DNA of 64,000 bases, taken from Agathobaculum sp. Marseille-P7918. Lineage in GTDB: Bacteria; Bacillota; Clostridia; Oscillospirales; Butyricicoccaceae. Below, piece by piece: positions 8,204 to 15,732 of the stretch. The notes beneath the pieces were generated by a model. That model was not told the origin of the DNA. It searched no databases and saw only the letters and a list, made by a program, of their open reading frames with translations. Every line of letters starts with the position of its first letter. The first letter of the stretch is position 1. The position numbers and the translations under genes were made by a program. The DNA is taken from the NCBI RefSeq assembly GCF_900625105.1, contig NZ_UYYD01000002.1, forward strand, positions 124,001 to 188,000. Direction: 5' to 3'.

Positions 8204-9565
8204 ATGTTTGAAAAGATGTTCAAACTGACAGACAACCATACCACCGTCCGCACCGAGGTCATGGCAGGCATCACCACCTTCATGACCATGGCATACATCC
8301 TTGCGGTCAACCCGAGTGTCCTCGGCTCGACCGGCATGGATACGACCGCCGTTCTGCTGGCCACCGCGCTGGCGTCCTTCATCGGCACGATCTGCATGGC
8401 CTTCATGGCCAACCTGCCGTTTGCGCTGTCCGCCGGCATGGGCCTGAACGCCTTCATGGCCTACACGGTCGTCGCCGGCTACGGCTACAGCTGGCAGGTC
8501 GCGCTGCTCGCGGTCTTTATCGAGGGCCTGATCTTCATCGTGCTGTCGCTGACCAACGTGCGTGAAGCCATCTTCAACGCCATCCCGCTGACGCTCAAAA
8601 AGGGCGTTTCGGTCGGTATCGGCCTGTTCATCGCCTTCATCGGCCTGCAGAACGCGGGCCTGTCGGTCGATTCCTCCACGCTCGTCACCATCACGAGCTT
8701 CACCGACAACTTCCACACCGCCGGCATCTGCGCGCTGCTCGCGCTGGTCGGCCTGTTCATCACCGCGGTGCTGTATATCCATAAGGTCAAGGGCGCCATC
8801 CTGTTCGGCATTTTGCTGACCTGGATCATCGGCATGCTTTGCCAGCTGGTCGGGCTGTATGTGCCGGACGCGGAAGCGGGCTTCTACACCCTGTTCCCGG
8901 CCTTCGGCATGACCGATTTCTCCAAGCTCGGCCTGACCTTCGGCCAGTGCTTCAATGTGGATTTCGGCGCGGTCGGCATCATCAACTTCATCGTCGTCAT
9001 CTTCTCGTTCCTGTTTGTCGATATCTTTGATACGCTCGGCACGCTGATCGGCGTTGCCACCAAGGCGGACATGCTCGACAAGGACGGCAAGCTGCCCGGC
9101 ATCAAGCCCGCGCTGCTGTCCGACGCGATCGCGACTTCGGCGGGCGCCATCCTCGGCACCTCGACCACCACGACCTTCGTCGAATCCGCTTCCGGCGTTG
9201 CCGTCGGCGGCCGCACCGGCCTGACCGCACTGGTCACCGGCGTGCTGTTCCTGATCTCCACGCTGTTTGCGCCGATCTTCACCGCGATCCCGTCGTTTGC
9301 CACCGCGCCGGCGCTGATCATGGTCGGCTTCCTGATGGTCGGCACGGTCACCGAGATCCGCTTCGATCTGGACAACCTGACCGACGCCATCCCGGCTTAC
9401 CTCGCCATCATCTCCATGCCGCTGTTCTACAGCATCTCGGAAGGCATCTCGATGGGCGTCATTTCCTATGTGCTGCTCAACCTCGCCGCAGGCAAGGGCA
9501 AGAAGGTCACCCCGCTCATGTATGTGCTGGCGGTGCTGTTCATCCTCAAGTATATCTTCCTGTAA
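8204..9565 (+). CDS. NCS2-family purine permease (AzgA/PbuG type)
   Basis: 453 aa, a polytopic membrane protein of about 12-14 segments that should import adenine, guanine or hypoxanthine. Family marks: EVMAGITTFMTMAYILAVNP near the N-terminus, FALSAGMGLNAFMAY, and the IFDTLGTLIGVATKADML segment near residue 280. TSTTTTFVESASGVAVGGRTGL follows, the substrate-binding region of AzgA proteins. AAAGGGG lies rather far (12 bases) before the ATG. It is probably co-transcribed with apt. Confidence 0.9.
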   Translation: MFEKMFKLTDNHTTVRTEVMAGITTFMTMAYILAVNPSVLGSTGMDTTAVLLATALASFIGTICMAFMANLPFALSAGMGLNAFMAYTVVAGYGYSWQVALLAVFIEGLIFIVLSLTNVREAIFNAIPLTLKKGVSVGIGLFIAFIGLQNAGLSVDSSTLVTITSFTDNFHTAGICALLALVGLFITAVLYIHKVKGAILFGILLTWIIGMLCQLVGLYVPDAEAGFYTLFPAFGMTDFSKLGLTFGQCFNVDFGAVGIINFIVVIFSFLFVDIFDTLGTLIGVATKADMLDKDGKLPGIKPALLSDAIATSAGAILGTSTTTTFVESASGVAVGGRTGLTALVTGVLFLISTLFAPIFTAIPSFATAPALIMVGFLMVGTVTEIRFDLDNLTDAIPAYLAIISMPLFYSISEGISMGVISYVLLNLAAGKGKKVTPLMYVLAVLFILKYIFL

Positions 9566-9580
9566 GCCGATCACTGTACG

Positions 9581-9617
9581 GACCGCTGTCCCCCTTCGGG
9601 GGCGGCGGTCTTTTTTT
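9581..9617 (+). terminator. intrinsic terminator after apt-permease
   Basis: GACCGCTGTCCCCC pairs with GGGGGCGGCGGTC around a TTC loop, followed by T7. Confidence 0.9.
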
Positions 9618-9632
9618 GCACCAAACCCACAA

Positions 9633-9661
9633 TTGACGGCACGCGGCCTGTCGGGTACAAT
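9633..9661 (+). promoter_or_regulatory. promoter of the deacetylase gene
   Basis: TTGACG (9633-9638), 17-bp spacer, TACAAT (9656-9661), 40 bases before the start codon. Confidence 0.65.
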
Positions 9662-9701
9662 GGGATAAACCCCTACCCGCATCCCGCAAAGGAGGTACGA
9701 T

Positions 9702-11453
9702 ATGAGAAAGAGACTATCCGCCCTGCTGCTGGGGCTTGCGCTGCTGCTGTCCAGCCTGCCGCTCGCCGCGGCGGCCGAACAAATGCCTGTGGCCGCAAGC
9801 ACCGGCGCCAAACTGATCGCGTTCACCTTTGACGACGGTCCCTCGGTCTACACCCCGACGCTGCTCGACGGGCTCAAGGCCCGCGGCGCCAAGGCGACCT
9901 TTTTTATGAACGGCGTCAACGGCTCGCACGGCATCGTGAACCACAAATCCGTGCTCACCCGCATGCGCGACGAAGGCCATCAGCTGGCCAACCATACTTA
10001 CCAGCACCTGATCCCGTTTGACAAATACGGTGCGTCCACCATCGCAAGCGAGGTCAGCCGCGTGGAAAGCCTGCTGTTCGACCGCATGGGCGGCGCGTAC
10101 ACCGACATGGTGCGCACGCCCGGCGGCGCGGTGGGCGGCGCGGTCAAGAGCACAGTCGCCGCGCCCATCATCCTGTGGAGCGTGGACCCGCTCGACTGGA
10201 AATACCGCAACGCGAACACGGTATACAACAACATCGTCCGCGGCGCGCACGACGGCGCGATCGTCCTCGTGCACGACATCTACCAGACCAGCGTGCAGGG
10301 CGCGCTGCGCGCGATCGACACGCTCAAAAGCCAAGGGTATGAGTTCGTGACCGTCGCCGAGCTGCTGCGCCGCCGCGGCGTCACGCCACAAAACGGCGTG
10401 GTGTACACCAGCGCGCCGAACAAGGGTACCAACCTGCCCGCGTATACCGCGCCGACGATTGCATCCACCCCGGGCGACAACGGCGTGACGGTCACGTTTT
10501 CCTCGCCCGACAAGGGCGTGACGCTGTACTACACGACCAGCGCCATGACCCCGCACCTCGGCAGTCAAAAATACACCGGCCCGATCACGATCACCCGCGA
10601 CACGACGTTCTCGGTCGTCGGCATCGACCAGTACGGCACGCGCACGCCGGTGACGACCAAGACCGTGTCCGGCCTGCCGCCCACGGCCGCGCCGACGGTC
10701 TCCTATGCAGACGGCATGCTGACGCTGTCCTGCGCTACGCCGGGCGCGTCCATCTACTACACGACCGACGGCTCGACGCCGACCGCGTCCAGCACCCTGT
10801 ACACCGAACCATTTGCCCCCACGACCACGACCCAGTGCATCGCCATGCTGGACGGGCATCGGAACAGCCCGGTCATCACCTGCACGCTGACCAAATACGG
10901 CCGCCTGTTCACCGACGTGCCCGCGGACAGCTGGTACTATGACAGCGTGGGCGAGATCGTGCAGCAGGGCGTGATGAACGGCACGGGCGATTACACCTTC
11001 TCGCCCGACACCGTGATGACGCGCGCCATGCTGACCACGGTGCTTTACAACCTCGCGGGCGCGCCCGAAGTGGGCGACAACCTCGGCTATCCGTACGCCG
11101 ACGTGGACGCGAACGCCTACTATGCCCTGCCCGTCTACTGGGCGCGGCAAAACGGGCTGGTGGAAGGCTATCCGGACAACACCTTCCGCCCGAACGCCCC
11201 GGTCACGCGCGAGCAGACCGCGGTGCTGCTCTGCCGGTTCGCCGCCTTCCGCGGCATGGACACCACCGCGCGCGCCGACCTGTCCGTGTACACGGATGCG
11301 GCGCAAATCAGCGCCTATGCGCAGGACGCCATGCAGTGGGCGGCTGCCGTCGGGCTGGTAAACGGCCGCACCGCGACCACACTCGTCCCGCAGGGCAGCG
11401 CGACCCGTGCAGAGGGCGCGAAGATCCTGACGGGCTTCACCGCACTTTCCTGA
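9702..11453 (+). CDS. SLH-anchored polysaccharide deacetylase
   Basis: 583 aa. A signal peptide (residues 1-25) is followed by a NodB/CE4 deacetylase domain (about 35-225). The catalytic FTFDDGPS, the metal-binding HxxxH in NHTYQH, and VRTPGG and LVHD motifs are all visible. Two repeats resembling the chitobiase C-terminal fold come next (about 245-390; GVTLYYTTSAMTP and GASIYYTTDGSTP). Three S-layer homology repeats close the protein (about 395-583; FTDVPADSWYYDSVGEIVQQG, YADVDANAYYALPVYWARQNG, YTDAAQISAYAQDAMQWAAAVG). It should deacetylate peptidoglycan or a related polymer while held on the wall. AAAGGAGG is well placed before the ATG. Confidence 0.9.
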   Translation: MRKRLSALLLGLALLLSSLPLAAAAEQMPVAASTGAKLIAFTFDDGPSVYTPTLLDGLKARGAKATFFMNGVNGSHGIVNHKSVLTRMRDEGHQLANHTYQHLIPFDKYGASTIASEVSRVESLLFDRMGGAYTDMVRTPGGAVGGAVKSTVAAPIILWSVDPLDWKYRNANTVYNNIVRGAHDGAIVLVHDIYQTSVQGALRAIDTLKSQGYEFVTVAELLRRRGVTPQNGVVYTSAPNKGTNLPAYTAPTIASTPGDNGVTVTFSSPDKGVTLYYTTSAMTPHLGSQKYTGPITITRDTTFSVVGIDQYGTRTPVTTKTVSGLPPTAAPTVSYADGMLTLSCATPGASIYYTTDGSTPTASSTLYTEPFAPTTTTQCIAMLDGHRNSPVITCTLTKYGRLFTDVPADSWYYDSVGEIVQQGVMNGTGDYTFSPDTVMTRAMLTTVLYNLAGAPEVGDNLGYPYADVDANAYYALPVYWARQNGLVEGYPDNTFRPNAPVTREQTAVLLCRFAAFRGMDTTARADLSVYTDAAQISAYAQDAMQWAAAVGLVNGRTATTLVPQGSATRAEGAKILTGFTALS

Positions 11454-11470
11454 CCGCACAACCAACAGCC

Positions 11471-11507
11471 AAACGGGACGCACCATCCACCTCGGTGCGT
11501 CCCGTTT
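11471..11507. terminator. terminator between the deacetylase and recombinase genes
   Basis: 14-bp perfect stem (11471-11484 with 11494-11507) shared by the convergent genes. The recombinase stop codon (11506-11508) lies at its edge, so the recombinase gene abuts the deacetylase terminator directly. Confidence 0.85.
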
Positions 11508-13116
11508 ATTCGATCCAGTCGATTTGGCAGGGTTCGGGCAGGAATCGGAAGTGAATCACGATTTTCTGCCGTTTGACCCTGCCCTTGTCGGTCTTTTCGT
11601 ATGTACCCTGCCCGACCTCGATCCGCTCGATCAGCGCAAACAACAAAGCAGGCGTCAGCGTTTCGATCTCCGTATACCGGTGAATGATCGCCCACAGGCG
11701 TTCCTGCAACCGTTTTTGGTGTTCCGCCCCGCGATCCGGCGGCAGCGCATCGATCTGCTGCCGCAGCGCGGCCGTTTTGCGCTCATAGCGGTCGAGCAGC
11801 GGATAAAAGTTTGTCTCCCCGATTTTTCCTGCCGCGCGGTCCTCATACAGCTGCGCGATCAGGCGCTGCACCTGCTTCTGCTGCTGCGTCAACCGTTCAC
11901 GCGCGCAGCCCACTTCCCGTCCCCGCTCATCTAAGCGCAAACGGCGCTGCAACCGCTCGAATAATTCGTCACAGTCCTGTTCGGACAGGCAGACATAACG
12001 CCGCACCGCCTCCAAGACGCAGCGGTAGAGCGACTCATAGGCGATAAAATGGTTGGAGCATGCCGCAGTGCCCCGGAGTTTGTACGCACCGCAGGCCAGA
12101 CTCGCCGCCGAGCTTTTCCGCCGCGTGCCGACCGTGGACATCGCCTTGCCGCAGTCGAGGCAAAAGGCCAGCCCGGAAAACAGGTTGGAAAACGCGCCTT
12201 TCCGGTCGCAGCGACGGGCCGACCGCTGGCGCTGCACCGCGTCAAAGGTCTGCCGGGAAACCAGTGGCTCATGGCAATCCGGAACGATGATCCACTCGTC
12301 CGCCCGCTTTTCGCGCGTCTTTTTACTTTTGAAGCTGATTTTATCGGTCTTGCCCTGCGCGATATGCCCCAGATAGACGACATCCCGCAGCATGCGGCCG
12401 ACCCCGGCCGACGTCCATTCCCTGCGTTTGGAGTACTGGTCGGGGTTCAGTCCCGGATGCACCAACGCGCGATAGGCCGCCGGCGGCGGCTCGCCGCGCG
12501 CATTGAGCCGCCGCGCGATTTCGGCCGGGCGCTTGCCGGATGCCGCCCAAGTGAAGATCTGCCGCACGGTCGCGGCGGCGCGCTCGTCCGGAATCAAGTG
12601 GTTTTTGTCCGCCGGGTCTTTCTGGTATCCGTACGGCGCAAAATTGCCGATGAACTTGCCCGCCTGCATTTTGGTGTGCAGCGCGCTGCGGATCTTGCGG
12701 CTGGTATCGCGGGCATACATCTCGTTGATGACGTTGCGGAACGGCGCAAGGTCGGTATCCGCCCGCGCGGTGTCAATGCCGTCGCCGACCGCGATCAGCC
12801 GCACGCCGTGCGCCGGGAATACCAACTCGAGATACCTGCCGGTCTGGATATAATCGCGCCCGAGCCGCGACAGATCCTTGACCAGCACGACCTCGAACCG
12901 GTGCCGCTCCATATCGCGGAGCATAGCCTGAAAGCGTGGGCGGTCAAACCGTGTGCCCGACCAGCCGTCATCCACATACTCCCCGACAACATCCAGTCCC
13001 TCCCGCGCCGCGTACGCCCGCAGCAGGCTGCGCTGGTTCTGAATGCTTTCGCTCTCGCCGGGATTGTCATCGTCGCGGCTCAGCCGCAGATACAAAACCG
13101 CACGGCATGCTGACAT
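11506..13116 (-). CDS. large serine recombinase (site-specific integrase/resolvase family)
   Basis: 536 aa. The N-terminal resolvase catalytic domain shows YLRLSRDD (nucleophile Ser13), EYVDDGWSGTRFDRP and VKDLSRLGRDYIQTGRYLE. The Recombinase domain follows (GYQKDPADKNHLIPDERAAATVRQIF). A zinc ribbon (CLDCGKAMS ... CGAYKLRGTAACSNHF, about 325-365) and a long C-terminal coiled coil complete it, the standard architecture of integrases that move ICEs, phages and islands. AGGAGG lies 8 bases before the ATG at 13116. A 38-aa ORF precedes it. It is the only recombinase in the island and therefore the best candidate for its integration in feoB, although it lies 7.6 kb from the left end. Confidence 0.92.
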   Translation of the reverse strand: MSACRAVLYLRLSRDDDNPGESESIQNQRSLLRAYAAREGLDVVGEYVDDGWSGTRFDRPRFQAMLRDMERHRFEVVLVKDLSRLGRDYIQTGRYLELVFPAHGVRLIAVGDGIDTARADTDLAPFRNVINEMYARDTSRKIRSALHTKMQAGKFIGNFAPYGYQKDPADKNHLIPDERAAATVRQIFTWAASGKRPAEIARRLNARGEPPPAAYRALVHPGLNPDQYSKRREWTSAGVGRMLRDVVYLGHIAQGKTDKISFKSKKTREKRADEWIIVPDCHEPLVSRQTFDAVQRQRSARRCDRKGAFSNLFSGLAFCLDCGKAMSTVGTRRKSSAASLACGAYKLRGTAACSNHFIAYESLYRCVLEAVRRYVCLSEQDCDELFERLQRRLRLDERGREVGCARERLTQQQKQVQRLIAQLYEDRAAGKIGETNFYPLLDRYERKTAALRQQIDALPPDRGAEHQKRLQERLWAIIHRYTEIETLTPALLFALIERIEVGQGTYEKTDKGRVKRQKIVIHFRFLPEPCQIDWIE

Positions 13117-13156
13117 GCTCTTTCCCTCCTGTCACCGCCCAGACGGTCCCGACGGA

Positions 13157-13273
13157 TTATGCCGGTTCCTCGGCCGTTTCTTCCTCAAACTGCGCCGCGA
13201 TGACGTTCTCGAGCAGCTCGAGCAGGACGCGGCGGGCCTGCGCCGACTGTGCGGTTGTCTCAGTGACGGGCAT
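13157..13273 (-). CDS. 38-aa acidic protein upstream of the recombinase
   Basis: Small ORF starting MPVTETTAQSAQARR, with a predicted amphipathic helix (VLLELLENVIAAQFEEE) and an acidic tail. The ribosome site AGGAGG is optimal, 7 bases before the ATG at 13271-13273. It ends 40 bases before the recombinase start on the same strand, so the two are probably co-transcribed. I do not recognise a family. Position and size would fit a recombinase accessory or directionality protein, but that is inference from context only. Confidence 0.6.
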   Translation of the reverse strand: MPVTETTAQSAQARRVLLELLENVIAAQFEEETAEEPA

Positions 13274-13389
13274 GGGTTGGCCTCCTTTCCGTTCCGGTAC
13301 CATCCTATGCGTCCTTCCCACACAAATTGCCTGCGGAAGGGCCGTTTCCTCCTCGGGGCCGGCATGCGCAACCGCCTGCTGCTTTCTTG

Positions 13390-13431
13390 GGACAAAAAGC
13401 AGCCACCGGAACAATCGTTCCAGTGGCTGCC
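13390..13431 (-). repeat. 42-bp direct repeat, copy 1 (terminator-like hairpin)
   Basis: Identical to 33631-33672. It contains an inverted repeat, GCAGCCAC.GGAAC / GTTCC.GTGGCTGC, around AATC. On the minus strand the hairpin is followed by T5, i.e. an intrinsic terminator. No minus-strand gene is visible just upstream of this copy. It marks the left edge of the less GC-rich sugar region. Confidence 0.85.
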
Positions 13432-13511
13432 AGCCGCACCCACAGGCGGGCGCTTTCCCATTTTTAATTTTGACCATCACCTGAAATCAGCACAAATTTT
13501 GATCCGTGTCG

Positions 13512-13540
13512 TTGTCTTTCGCCGTAAGATCCTCTATGAT
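13512..13540 (+). promoter_or_regulatory. promoter of the membrane protein/TetR unit
   Basis: TTGTCT (13512-13517), 17-bp spacer, TATGAT (13535-13540), 47 bases before the start of the 118-aa protein. The remainder of the 13274-13587 gap holds only the 42-bp repeat. Confidence 0.55.
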
Positions 13541-13587
13541 TTTATCAGCAGCTGCAAAGAATCCATCATAAAGAGGAGAAGCACACC

Positions 13588-13944
13588 ATGAACACGGATA
13601 AAATTTTTGCGGAAGCCATTGCCAATGAATACGCTCCAAAAGACACCTCCAAGGTCGTCGCCCTGAGAAAGCTGGACCGAAAAGCAAAAAGCACGGCCAA
13701 CATCTTCGCCTACACCTTCGGCGTCGGAATGACCCTGATCCTCGGCCTGGGGATGTGCCTTTCCATGCAGGTGATCGGCGGCGGCATTCTGATGACGGGC
13801 ATCGGAATCCTTCTGGGGATTCTCGGCATCATCGGCGTGGGTTTAAACTACCCCATCTATAAAAAACTGCTCCGGACAGGCAAAGAAAAGTATGCCTTTG
13901 AGATCATGCAGCTCGCCCGAGAAATCAGCGAATCTGCGGAATGA
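13588..13944 (+). CDS. small two-helix membrane protein of unknown function
   Basis: 118 aa. A charged N-terminus (MNTDKIFAEAIANEYAPKDTSKVVALRKLDRKAK without recognisable motif) is followed by two hydrophobic helices (about 42-62 and 65-88; glycine-rich) and a basic/acidic tail (YKKLLRTGKEKYAFEIMQLA). GAGGAG lies 8 bases before the ATG. The following TetR gene starts 21 bases downstream, so the regulator probably controls this unit. I recognise no function. Confidence 0.65.
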   Translation: MNTDKIFAEAIANEYAPKDTSKVVALRKLDRKAKSTANIFAYTFGVGMTLILGLGMCLSMQVIGGGILMTGIGILLGILGIIGVGLNYPIYKKLLRTGKEKYAFEIMQLAREISESAE

Positions 13945-13964
13945 AAACGAAAGGAGGGCGGCCG

Positions 13965-14555
13965 ATGAACAAATCCGAAAGCAAATATTTTAACACCGCC
14001 CTGCGGATGGACGAAGCACTCATCACGCTGCTGGAACAGAAAGATTTGGAGTACATCACCGTCAAAGAGCTCTGCCAGCAGGCCGGCGTGAACCGATCCA
14101 CCTTCTATCTGCACTATGAGACCATCGCCGATCTGGTGAATGAAACACTGGAACGGATCAACCAACGCTTTCTCTCCTATTTCCCCAAGCAGGAAGAAGA
14201 GGTTCTGGGCAATATGGACAGCCGGAAGCGGGAAGAACTGGTTCTGGTCACCCGGGAATATCTTTTACCCTATCTTCGCTTCATCCGGGACAACAAAAAG
14301 ATCTACCGTGCGGCGTTCCGCAATCCGGGCGGCATGCAGGCCTATGCCCGATACGGGGAACTGAAACAGCATATCCTCGGTCCCATTCTGGAACGATTTG
14401 CAATTCCAACCGTCCATCGCCCTTATTACATCGCCTACTATGTCGAGGGCATCATCGCCATCATCAAAGAGTGGCTGCGGCAGGACTGTGCGGATGATGT
14501 GAAGATGATTGCCGACATCATTGAAACCTGCGTACGGCCAAAGGAGAAACAGTAG
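13965..14555 (+). CDS. TetR/AcrR-family transcriptional regulator
   Basis: 196 aa. The N-terminal helix-turn-helix is clear (DEALITLLEQKDLEYITVKELCQQAGVNRSTFYLHYETIADLV split here only for reading: ITVKELCQQAGVNRST and FYLHYETIADL). The C-terminal ligand/dimer domain is of the common clostridial TetR_C type. The start is the ATG at 13965 with AGGAGG 7 bases upstream; an ATG 24 bases earlier overlaps the previous gene and lacks a site. It likely represses its own operon with the 118-aa membrane protein. Confidence 0.82.
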   Translation: MNKSESKYFNTALRMDEALITLLEQKDLEYITVKELCQQAGVNRSTFYLHYETIADLVNETLERINQRFLSYFPKQEEEVLGNMDSRKREELVLVTREYLLPYLRFIRDNKKIYRAAFRNPGGMQAYARYGELKQHILGPILERFAIPTVHRPYYIAYYVEGIIAIIKEWLRQDCADDVKMIADIIETCVRPKEKQ

Positions 14556-14709
14556 GTCAGTATCGAACTCCCCCTCTCACCCGCTTTACCCGTTCCGACT
14601 CCGCGACTTTCATTTGCCGCTTCCACAGCTTTCACGCCCTCTCCGAGATGGTGCTCCGCCAGTTTGGCAGGGCTGCCTTCGTCCCCTTGTCAAAAGTACC
14701 GGACGGATC

Positions 14710-14738
14710 TTGCCAAGCCGTTTTTATTTCAGTACAAT
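14710..14738 (+). promoter_or_regulatory. promoter of the esterase gene
   Basis: TTGCCA (14710-14715), 17-bp spacer, TACAAT (14733-14738). The rest of the 14556-14794 gap shows no gene. Confidence 0.6.
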
Positions 14739-14794
14739 AGAACCAGCAGGAACACCGCTGCAAAATCCATGAAACGAAAAGCAGGTGAACCCGG

Positions 14795-15469
14795 ATGCGC
14801 GTCTTTACCGTCGGTGACAAAACCATCTCCGTTTTCCCCAGCGTCGAACCAAAGGCGCCGGTGATCTATCTCAACACCTTTGCCGATGAGGGACAGAAGG
14901 TATTCGAGGCTGCGCAGGCTGCGGGCTGCCCGGCGTTTACGCTGGCGGCAGTCAGCGGGCTGAACTGGGATCACGACATGGCCCCTTGGAACAGCCCGCC
15001 CATCTTCAAAAGCGCACAGCCTTGCACGGGCGGGGCGGACGCATATCTGCGGCTTCTGACGGAACAAATCCTCCCGGCGACGGAAAACGCTCTGCCCGCA
15101 GCCCCACGGTGGCGTGGGATCGCCGGATACTCCCTGGCCGGGTTGTTCTCCGTGTATGCTATCTACCGGACAGATGTATTTTCCCGCGTGGGCAGCATAT
15201 CCGGGTCGCTCTGGTTTCCCGGCATAAAAGAATACATTTTTTCTCACAGGCCCAATTGCCGGCCCGACCGCATGTACTTTTCTCTGGGAGACCGGGAGCA
15301 CAAGACCCGCAACCCGGTTCTGCAAAGCGTCCGGCAGAATACCGAAGCGATTCAGGCGTTTTATCGGGAAAAGGGCATCGACACTGTGTTCCGGCTCAAT
15401 CCCGGCAACCATCACAACCATGCATCGGAACGCACCGCCGCCGGCATTGCGTGGCTGCTGCGCGGATAG
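14795..15469 (+). CDS. alpha/beta hydrolase, esterase-D/IroE-like
   Basis: 224 aa. The nucleophile elbow is GYSLAG (about residue 112-117). A terminal histidine lies in NHHNHASER, and an aspartate in SLGDREHKT could complete the triad. This pattern and length fit small esterases related to enterochelin esterase and feruloyl-type hydrolases, so a cytoplasmic ester-cleaving enzyme is likely. No signal peptide is visible. AGCAGGTGA precedes the ATG. It has its own promoter and terminator and is convergent with galT. Confidence 0.7.
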   Translation: MRVFTVGDKTISVFPSVEPKAPVIYLNTFADEGQKVFEAAQAAGCPAFTLAAVSGLNWDHDMAPWNSPPIFKSAQPCTGGADAYLRLLTEQILPATENALPAAPRWRGIAGYSLAGLFSVYAIYRTDVFSRVGSISGSLWFPGIKEYIFSHRPNCRPDRMYFSLGDREHKTRNPVLQSVRQNTEAIQAFYREKGIDTVFRLNPGNHHNHASERTAAGIAWLLRG

Positions 15470-15568
15470 AACGCAGGCGTTGCTTTCCACTGCACGCGCG
15501 GTTGCCATGCTGCAAACATAACTTGCACAGTCTCCCCATGGACAAACGATTTCCACCTGAACCAATCC

Positions 15569-15637
15569 AAAAAAGCGCTTCCTAACCGAGGGACGGAAAA
15601 GACCGTCCATTCTCCGTTTGGAAGCGTTTTTTTTGAC
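15569..15637 (+). terminator. long hairpin terminator after the esterase gene
   Basis: A-run and GCGCTTCC at about 15569-15584 pair with GGAAGCG at 15618-15625, with an inner ACGG/CCGT stem, followed by T8. The 15470-15732 gap holds nothing else I can identify. Confidence 0.7.
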
Positions 15638-15732
15638 TTTTCACAACCTGCGGATACGCAAATACATTCATCCGGGCAGGCAAGGGGTCCTCCAGCTATA
15701 CGCACTTGCCCCCCGCTGCCGGTGGGAGCAGA

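Noticed and set aside
13390-13431. 42-bp palindromic repeat as a CRISPR repeat or IS end.
   Set aside because: Only two copies 20 kb apart, no spacer structure and no transposase nearby. The hairpin with a T-tail fits a terminator.
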